Assembly: GCA_013076295.1 (NCBI GenBank)
Contig: RQOL01000515.1
Span: 1 to 64,000 of the forward strand
Direction: 5' to 3'
Source: Sanderia malayensis
Lineage: Eukaryota > Cnidaria > Scyphozoa > Semaeostomeae > Pelagiidae
DNA: 64,000 bases
A model generated the notes under the pieces. That model saw only the letters and a program-made list of their open reading frames with translations. It was not told the origin of the DNA and did no database searches. Below are positions 55,816 through 64,000 of this stretch, piece by piece. Position 1 is the stretch's first letter. Each line of letters begins with the position of its first letter. The position numbers and the translations under genes were made by a program.

Positions 55816-58800
55816 ATGGCTAGTCAAGCCACCCTTATTGCTGCCGTCTCTTCACCTGCCGCTGCTACTCCACCTGTGCCTATCTCGTCCAATGCCAAGA
55901 GGGGAATGGATTCTCGTGTCCGGTGTTTTTATTGCCGTGAAGAAGGACACATTGTTAGAAATTGTGCTCGTCGCCGCGATGCAACGCCGTGTACCATGTG
56001 TGGAGGTTGGGGCCACCGTCCTCAGGTTTGCCCGAACAATTCTACAAGATTTCAATTTCAACATAATCGTGAGTTTGAAAATCCTTTAAACTTCCGTGGG
56101 GTGCCTCGCTAAACGGTTGGAGCGACCAGCACCCTCTGTTTTTTCTATTGGAAATGTTCCTGAATGTCCAGGCCAACCTCTTTTTATTGCGAATTTAACG
56201 GTGGTGTGCGGTTGTCTGTGCTTGTTGACACGGGATCTGTGCGGTCGATTTTAAGTACAGATGCCTATCAGCAAATCTCAGCCAGCTGCCAACACCAAGA
56301 TGCCCCCTCCCAGCATTCAGGAACAATCCCAATCATTGTATATCTGTTACTGGGCAACCTTTGACTTCCTCCGGCTCAGTTATTACTCAATTAACTTTTC
56401 CAGGGAGCACACATTTGTATACGGGTGAATTTTTGATTTGTACTAATATGTTACAGCCACTGCAATGTATTCTTGGCTGGGATTTTATTGTTTCTCATCG
56501 GTTGCAATTATCTGTTCTTGGGGATACTTTTGTACTTGTGGGTCCACATGTAGTACTCCCCTGATACCTTTGCCATCCGGCACCAAGCCAACTGCCCTTC
56601 CCCGGAATTTCCAGCGGGGTCATGTACTGATTCATTTCCTGGGGGGTGCAGCCTTTGTTTCACCAGTCGGCCACATGGGGACCAGTTCGGGTGACTCTTT
56701 GTAGCAATATTACTGTACCGGAGCGTACAGAGTGCATCATACCTTGCAAGCTTCCACCGAGTTGTTCTAATCAACTTGGTATGATAAGCCCGAAAGTGGA
56801 ACCTTCCAATTATTTGTAGCATGTACAGTTAGCCAAGCCACCAACAGGAAAATTCCAGTGAGAGTGATGAATACATCTAGTGAACCACTTCAATTATATG
56901 CAGACCAGAATGTTGCTGAATTTTCACCAGTTAGTGAGTTAGTCCCATCGCCCTCTAACACTGACACGTTTCCATCTATCTGTACAACTGTCGAACAATC
57001 AGGATTTACAAAACAAACATGGACTGACCTAACGGCTGCAATTAATCCTAAGTTGTCTCCAAGACAAGGCAGCACTGCTTAAAACACTAGGCGCTTTCGA
57101 AGATGTATTTAGTGAAAGTTTAGGCCACACAACTGTGACCACTCACAATCGATACTGGTGAATCCACACCTATCCGGCAATACCCCCGTCGACTACCCTA
57201 TCACTACCGAGAAGAGGTTGCCAAACAGGTAAATGACATGCTTTCCCAGGGGGTTGTTCAACCCAGCAGCAGTCCGTGGGCTTCACCAATTGTTCTTGTT
57301 AAAAAAAAGGATGGTAGTTTTCGTTTTTGTGTCGATTATAGGAAGCTGAATGCAGTTACAAAAACTGATGCACACCCCCTACCTAGGGTAGACGACCTAT
57401 TAGAAGCACTAAATGGCAACACTATTTTCAGCACTTTAGATCTTCGCAGTGGCTATTGGCAGGTGGGAATGAATCCCAAGGACTGTGAGAAAACTGCCTT
57501 TAGCACTCCAGGGGGCTTATTTGAATTTTTGCGCCTCCCTTTTGGGTTATCCAATGCCCCAGCTACGTTTTCCCGTGCCATTGCTATAGTTTTGTCGGGG
57601 CTCACCTATGAAAATTGCCTTTGTTACTTCGATGATGTAATAATTTTTTCTAAGAATATGTCTGAACACTGTTCGCGGTTAACATCTGTCCTGCAACGGT
57701 TCAGGGACCACCATCTTCGTGTTAAGGCCTCCAAGTGTTCTTTTGGTGCTGACAAAGTCGTATATTTAGGTCACACGGTCTCCCACATGGGCATTCACAC
57801 TGACCCCAAGAAAATAGAGGCCATTAGGAACCTCCCTCCACCTGCTAATTTAGAACATTTACGGTCTTTCTGGGTCTAGCAGGATATTACCGAAAATTTA
57901 TCCCTGGGTTTGCCACCGTTTCTTCTCCTCTTACCGAGCTAACGAAGAAGGGTGTGAAATTTTTATGGGAAGACCACCACCAACTCGCCTTTGAAGTACT
58001 CAAAACACGACTTTGTTCAGCCCCAGTTCTTGCTTACCCCAATTTTGACCTGCCATTCTTGCTACAAACAGATGCCTCAGATGTTGGATTAGGAGCCGTC
58101 TTAGCACAACTTGATGCTGATGGCCAGGAGCGTGTAATTGCATATGCAAGCTACACATTATCTCAGCGTGAGCGCAACTATACCGCCATGGAGAAGGAAG
58201 CTCTTGCTGTCGTATTTGCTGCTAAGCATTTTAGGTTCTACCTCTTGGGACATAAATTTTCCGTCATAACTGACAATAGTGCTTTGCGTTGGCTCCACTC
58301 TGTTGAGCCTAAGGGGCGAATTGCACGCTGGATCATGGACCTACAGGAATTTCAGTTTGAAGTCAAGCATAGACCAGGCCGATCTAACCAAAATGCAGAT
58401 GCGATTTCCCGTTTGAATCACAGCACACAGCAAATTCAAAACCATCCTTACACCCTACTGATGCCATTACAGGTTCCATAAGTTTGCTCCCTGCCACGGA
58501 CCTACTTACTGCCCAACGCAATGACCCTAGTATTCGCATAGTTGTCGAATTAAAGGAACAAGGCCTCCCCAAACCGCCCCCATTTGTCTGGCAAGATCAT
58601 TCAGATCTCCGCACCTACTGGGATTGCTGGGACCAGCTCTTTGTTAACAATGGGTTACTGGTTCGGTCCCTCCATAGGCACACTCATTTTCCTAGCCAAG
58701 CGGTTGTTGTTCCTAACTCACTTGTACCGAATGTTCTGAAAGGCCTCCACAGCAGTCCCGCTGGTGGCCATATGGGCATTACGCGTACCATCCAGCGAGC

Positions 58801-59933
58801 TAGAGAACGTTTCTTCTGGCCCAAAATGCGCACTTCGATAATCACATTTATTCAAAAGTGTGTTGATTGTAGTCAAAATAAATGTACACCCAAACGCAAA
58901 GCACCCCTTCAGCCCATTCAAATAAGCGAACCTTTTGTCTTCTGGGCACTCGACTATATGGGTCCTATACAAGAAACTGCCAATGGTAATAAACATATCC
59001 TAGTTGTCATGGACCATTTTACCAAATGGTGTGAGGCGTTTGCCACAAAGGACCAAAAGTCTAGTACGGTTGCAAAACTTCTTGTGTCTAAACTCTTTTC
59101 GCGATTTGGACCACCTACTGTCATCCATTCAGACCAAGGTCGTAATTTCGACAGTAATCTCATGCATGAGGTTTTAATATCATGGGGCTCAAGAAAACTC
59201 GCACAACTGCGTACCATCCCCAATGTGACGGACTCGTGGAAAGACAGAACCGGACTTTACAGGATATCATTCGTAACTTTGTTTCTGAACATAGTTTAGA
59301 TTGGGACGAATGGATTGATCAAGCAGTCTTTGCCTACAATACTGGGGTACATGAATCAACTGGCATTTCTCCTTATGAGATGGTGTTTGGACGCCCGCTA
59401 GAATGCCAATTGAAGTAGAGTTAGGAGTGCCCTTGAGAAATCCATCTAGCCAGTCAGACTATAGTCAATCGCTTCGTAAGGCCATCCAAATAGCAAATCA
59501 GGCAGCTCGTAAGAGTCTTGTAGCAGCTAGGAACAGACAGTCTACTGAATACAACAAGAGTCACTTAGACTGGAAACCATTGCAACCTGGACAAGCAGTG
59601 TGGCTAGCTCGCCCTAAAAAATGGAAATTTGGCAAGAAATGGATCGGTCCATACACAATTTGTAGTAACAATGGGGTTAACTATGTGTTGCGGTCCAACA
59701 TAGGAAAAACTTTTGTAGCACACCACAACCAAATTAGACCTTGCCCCACCCCGTTGGATAAGGGCGTACCCGTACAACCTTTGGACGAAACGCCAGGGGT
59801 TGTCTTTGTAGAACCCGATCAGTTGGCAGTGGAGCCGGGGGCTCAAGGGGTTAGAGGCGGTAATGCCAGACCTGCACATCTTCGGCAAACCATACACCCT
59901 CCTGTTCGTTTTGGGGATTTTGTAACACACTAG
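55816..59933 (+). pseudogene. Gypsy gag(NC)-pol remnant (right arm)
   Basis: Frames on the plus strand: zinc knuckles 55816-56112; aspartic protease 56164-56364 (LVDTGSVRS); reverse transcriptase 57238-57879 (TLDLRSGYWQVG, LPFGLSNAPATF, catalytic CYFDDVI); RNase H 57954-58481 (LQTDASDVGLGAV, NSALRWLH); integrase 58484-59299 and 59182-59933 (HHCC region, LDYMGPIQ, HSDQGRNF, HPQCDGLVERQNR). Between them are several frameshifts and stops (near 56340, 57070, 57880, 58480, 59180, 59400). N-terminal Gag and the 5' LTR are missing. Ty3/Gypsy elements integrate as cDNA; this one is dead as read, but some breaks may be sequence errors since the left copy breaks elsewhere. Confidence 0.88.
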
Positions 59934-59977
59934 TACGAATCAAACCCCATTTCTCTCAAACGTGAGAGAGGGGAAGG

Positions 59978-60239
59978 TGTAATGATGGCGCCAACTACGC
60001 TTGGTGCCTATCATCATACTTTTAGTTAATATTTTATCCTTTTGAATGTTTGTATGTGCTAATTTGTAATCTTGATTTCTTGCGTTGTAACTGTGTTTGT
60101 TGATTGAGAAAAGTCAGAGTTATTGATAATAATTGTGTATGTTTATAAAATGATTTAGTTTTTGAATTGATTGAAGAGTTGGTCGCATATATTCGTTGTG
60201 TTTTCTGACTCATTGCTTGGAACCCGAACACGCCACACA
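59978..60239 (+). repeat. Probable 3' LTR of the Gypsy element
   Basis: Begins TGTAATGATGGCGCC right after a purine tract (GTGAGAGAGGGGAAGG), as a Gypsy 3' LTR should, and may end CGCCACACA at 60239. No second copy exists in the window to confirm the limits. Confidence 0.4.
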
Positions 60240-61352
60240 TATCTCATATATTGAATTCTGTATATTCTCGGTTTTAAAGTGTATTTCTTGTTATTTCATT
60301 CTTCGAGTTTGTTTCATGGGGCATAGTATATTTTTTTCATTATATGTTATTGGTTAGACGAGTCATTAATTCTGAATTACAGTCTACCCCCTGACCACTA
60401 AATTATTGGTGTTGAACAGACATCGTTGACAGCTCGCATTGGACGGAGTGATGATACAAACAGCGAATCGGAAGTCATCAAAGCGGGCGATATTCACATT
60501 TACAAAATGCATCTGGTCTTTCCTTGTTTACATACATTAAAACTATAAAGTTTACCTTGTTTACCTATTAAGACTGTAAATTTTATTTACAGTTATAATA
60601 GATAAACGTTTCGTAACGTTCTATAAACGTTTCCGCATTATTTAACTGGTAAATTTCAAACGGTTTCATACTTCCGTTCCCCGACCGTTCCCCGGTCGTT
60701 CCCAGGTTATTCCGTTCCCCGTTCCCGCTTTTAGTAATAAATAGCCTCGTGTGAACGCAGTGAAAAATGCGCACCGTTTTGCCTTTGGAATCCGGAGCGA
60801 AATGAAAACGGTGTCGTGTGAACGAAGCCCAAATAAAATAATCGTTGTCTTTTTAAATTTTCCCATTTATCAAAGTAAAATCCAACGGAAACATCCAATT
60901 AACACATCAGTTTTCATATTCGTGTTTACAATTACCGAAACCGCTAAACGGGAATCGAACATGGGTGATAAAAATAAACCTCATAGTAAAATAGTTAATG
61001 GTAAAATTTTGGTTCTCGATTATCCGAATTTTTGGCGTATCCGAACGGCCCAGCAAAAAATTGAGCTCAACTTGTTCGGATAATCGAGGATGTACTGTAC
61101 CAGTTGGTCAAAACAGATCCTGAAATGGGGAACTTTACGAGCTAAGCCGCGAGGAAGAATATTTATATAAAAAAGAATGTACTCACAAAACCTTCGAATA
61201 TCAAACAACATTCTGGTTCCTGGTTCACCAACTCACAAAACCTTCGATTATCAAACAACATTCTGGTTCCTGGTTCACCAATTTACAAAACCTTCGAAAC
61301 AGCACTCCGGTTCTTGGTCATCCGACTCACGAAGCCAAGGCAAACATCTATC
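60240..61352. other. Non-coding, mirror of 40807-41914
   Basis: Includes the pogo-type MITE remnant (about 61010-61100) and the 60-bp tandem repeats (61193-61310). Small differences from the left arm only, e.g. TTATTGGTGTTGAAC here against TTATGGTGTGAAC there. Confidence 0.5.
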
Positions 61353-61710
61353 GCGCGGCGTAGGGGCCAAAAATCTTTCGTCGCACTGTCGTTTGTCGCA
61401 AATTGCAACCACGGAACCTAGGTTTTGCCGTCGCAAACATTTTCCGCCGACGACCCTTAGGACTCGTGGTGGAGATTTCGACCACGACACATAAGTGTTG
61501 TGGTCGTAAAATTATGCGACGACGACACCTAGGTGTCATCGTTTTGAATAAAATACGACCACAACACCTATGTGTCGTGGTCGGAAATCTCCACCACGAG
61601 TCCTAAGGGTCGTCGGCGGAAAATGTTTGCGACGGCAAAACCTAGGTTCCGTGGTTGCAATTTGCGACAAACGACAGTGCGACGAAAGATTTTTGGCCCC
61701 TACGCCGCGC
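61353..61710. mobile_element. Short foldback element (right arm)
   Basis: Mirror copy of 40450-40806, with the same GCGCGGCGTAGGG ends. Confidence 0.75.
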
Positions 61711-62402
61711 CATACTCATTTCACTGCATCACTGTCGCATCTCACTTGGCTTCACTTCACCACCTTATCCACGAGTATCACGACGACCAACTTGAACAAC
61801 GACAATCTATTCGCGACACAAATTCAAATTTTTCAAATTCATTTCATTCAGCAACAAAATTACAGATTACATACTGATACAATAACTACTAGTTAAATTT
61901 TACAAAAAATAAAGTGGATTACAAAAACTAATCAAATGAGTTGCTTAGGACGCTGAGGAAACCGAAACGGTTTTCGAGCTCAGTGCCCTATTTTAGAGTA
62001 TATACTTATTGTAAATTACATAGAGGTTAAAATAAAATACAAATTGCAATGTAGAAGAACAGCATAGCTACAATAGTCAATATAATGTGCGGTCGTTAGT
62101 TTACATTTCAATATTTTATAGTTCAGTTTGAATTTGAAATTTTTACAGCATAAAGAGTAAATAGAAAAAGAAAGGAAAGGGGGAAAATAAAAAGGGGAGG
62201 GGGTGACACGGAACTTATGTTTGATAATCATTTCAAAAGGTTCCTTGGATTTGTGTATTAACGAATTTTTGTAATATTTGCAAAAAAGGTTTTTACTTTT
62301 TTGTTCTCTTATCTCGAGAGGTATATTATTCCAGATTTTAATACCATTGTATGTGAAAATCGTTTTTTGTAGTTAGTCCTTATTACAGGGAATGTAAATT
62401 GT

Positions 62403-63851
62403 TTATTTGCAGATTGTCGAGTTTGATAGCCATGTCGACAGGTAGTTTTTTTCAAAAAAATTGTCAAAAATAGCACTCTGATTGCCATTGATTATGTCAT
62501 ATATGAGTTTCGAGCATTCAAGATTGAAATTCTGCTCGAGATCTAAAATATTTAATTTGGTAAAAAGTGGTTTAGCACTGGCTGTATATTTTTCAAAATT
62601 AATGATTCTTAAAGCTTTGTTTAAGTTTCTTTGAACAGATTTGGTAACTGTTGCAGTTGCGCAACCCCAGTTGATAATTCCATAATTAACATGGGGGGCA
62701 ATGAATGCAAAATAGAGATTACGCAAAATTTGAGCTGGGACAAAGTGCCTCATTTTTGCCAGTATTCCAATGCCTTTTGAGATCTTCATGTTAACATGTT
62801 GAATATGTTGTTTCCAATTTAAGTTTTTATCAAGTATTACTCCAAGATATTTAATGTAGTCTTTTTGTATGATTGATTTATTATTAATTTTTAGATTTAC
62901 TTGGTAAGATACATTTTGCTGAGTAGATGTGATAATAAGAAAGTTTGATTTTTCAACATTTAAAGTTAATTTATTTGCAGTGAGCCAGTCCGATACTTTA
63001 GTTAATTCCTGATTAACAGTATTATCCAAATTTCTCAAATTTTGATTGGAGAAAAAAATACTAGTGTCTTCTGCGAACAAATGAAATTTAAGTAGCTTGG
63101 AGACCAAAGGCATATCGTTTATGTATAGAAGAAAAAGGAGACGTCCAAGAACACTACCTTGTGGTACTCCACTAGTTATTTTGCATGAATTTGATAGCTC
63201 TCCATTGATAGAAACTTTTTGCGTTCGATCAGTTAAGTAGGATTTGAACCAGTTAAGGGCAGTACCTCTTATACCATAATATTCAAGTTTATCAAGTAAT
63301 ATACTATGATCGACAGTATCAAAAGCTTTTGCTAAATCTAAAAATATACAGCATGAAAATGTTTTGTTTTCAATTGCATTTACAAGTTGATTGTATAAAT
63401 CTAGAATTGCAAGAGAAGTAGACTTCTTTTTTTGAAAGCCAAATTGATGCTCAAAAATAATGTTACGTTTTTCTGGAAAACTTGTTAACCTAGTATGCAT
63501 TAATTTTTCAAAAATTTTATTAAAGATGGGCAGCAGTGATATAGGGCGATAGTTAGTTAGTTCTTCAGTTGATTTTGCTTTATGAATTGGCACTACTTTA
63601 GCAAATTTTAGCATGGAGGGGTAAAAGCCAGATTCAAAAGATTCATTAATAAGATTAGTGAGGAGGATAGTTAAAGCATCACTTACGCATCTAATTAATT
63701 TCACTGGGATGTCATATGCATCTGGAGCTTTTCCTTCATTTAAGTTTAGCAACTGTCTATTTACTTCTGAAGGGGTTACCGGTGTAACAAAGAAGGAATC
63801 ACTATTCACTTCGACAACAAACACAGACGAACTCTTACTACAGCAACACAA
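62403..63851 (-). CDS. 5'-truncated LINE reverse transcriptase (right arm, open frame)
   Basis: 482 residues, one open frame on the minus strand, homologous to the broken left-arm copy (38306-39755). RT blocks are present (YRPISLLPIFNKIFE, FLDLAKAFDTVDHS, SGVPQGSVLG), but the catalytic pair reads FAEDT in place of FADDT and the next block GRLLF for GPLLF. The first visible residues are MCCCSKSSSVF; the endonuclease domain is absent, so the element is 5'-truncated. Catalytic loss plus truncation imply it cannot move on its own. Confidence 0.85.
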   Translation of the reverse strand: MCCCSKSSSVFVVEVNSDSFFVTPVTPSEVNRQLLNLNEGKAPDAYDIPVKLIRCVSDALTILLTNLINESFESGFYPSMLKFAKVVPIHKAKSTEELTNYRPISLLPIFNKIFEKLMHTRLTSFPEKRNIIFEHQFGFQKKKSTSLAILDLYNQLVNAIENKTFSCCIFLDLAKAFDTVDHSILLDKLEYYGIRGTALNWFKSYLTDRTQKVSINGELSNSCKITSGVPQGSVLGRLLFLLYINDMPLVSKLLKFHLFAEDTSIFFSNQNLRNLDNTVNQELTKVSDWLTANKLTLNVEKSNFLIITSTQQNVSYQVNLKINNKSIIQKDYIKYLGVILDKNLNWKQHIQHVNMKISKGIGILAKMRHFVPAQILRNLYFAFIAPHVNYGIINWGCATATVTKSVQRNLNKALRIINFEKYTASAKPLFTKLNILDLEQNFNLECSKLIYDIINGNQSAIFDNFFEKNYLSTWLSNSTICK

Positions 63852-64000
63852 AACGGTTGGACATTTAATTTTATTCGCTTCAGGCTCCGTGTTCTCCGCA
63901 CGTTAAAGCAAGATCAAATGGCAAGGAAAGTTCGGAGAGGTGGTTCACGTAGCTTGGTGGGAATACAGACCAAATTCCTACATGTACACGAGAAGAGAAG

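Larger units (their letters stand above)
51125..64000. repeat. Right arm of the palindrome, running off the window
   Basis: Inverted copy of 38158-51024 with scattered single-base differences. The match holds to the last base of the window. Confidence 0.97.

Overview
The window is animal nuclear DNA: split genes with GT-AG introns, AT-rich spacers, and a dense mix of metazoan transposon classes (BEL/Pao and Gypsy retroelements, CR1/Jockey-type LINEs, hAT, PIF/Harbinger, pogo/mariner and MULE DNA transposons). A cnidarian-like invertebrate is my best guess, from the style of the HIRAN and LINE proteins and the transposon mix; no species is assigned. The one clear host gene is a seven-exon fatty-acid/sterol hydroxylase family gene (FAXDC2-like, 32321-37137, + strand). 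Its last three exons are duplicated at 8873-10163, and about 21 kb of mostly mobile DNA lies between the two copies.

Layout. 1-1753: a minus-strand block of small genes that looks virus-derived (two very basic proteins, a Bcl-2-like protein with a TATA box, and an ORF running off the left edge). 2145-4935: a LINE inserted into a small minus-strand gene. 5287-7696: three direct repeats, two carrying perfect heat-shock elements, around a five-exon minus-strand zinc-finger gene. 8483-8643: a hAT MITE with 8-bp target duplication. 8873-10163: partial hydroxylase copy. 12420-12727: purine minisatellite. 13233-19570: intact BEL/Pao retrotransposon. 19800-22105: foldback element with about 0.96-kb inverted repeats. 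22332-26395: a Harbinger-type element broken by a 3.3-kb pogo-like transposon (22889-26173) that carries both a spliced transposase and a divergently transcribed zinc-finger/HIRAN gene. 26655-26846: pyrimidine minisatellite. 27559-28395: a cysteine-protease-like gene fragment cut by a TA-flanked MITE. 29329-31279: Harbinger-like element with its own inverted repeat. 31283-37137: the hydroxylase gene, with a 1.44-kb hAT-like element in intron 3.

38158-64000 is one giant palindrome: 12.9-kb arms around a 100-N gap (51025-51124), running past the right edge. Each arm holds, from the centre outward, a MULE gene (Ulp1-like protease, two C2H2 fingers, MULE transposase, SWIM finger, PHD finger), a decayed Gypsy element, a short foldback element, and a 5'-truncated LINE. 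The arms differ by scattered one-base indels that break different exons in each arm. This fits two haplotypes or a noisy long-read assembly joined head to head, although a real inverted duplication is not excluded.

Best candidates for something new: the pogo-like transposon with a HIRAN partner gene, the MULE megaprotein, and the heat-shock-element repeat units linked to small zinc-finger genes beside a Bcl-2-bearing virus-like block.
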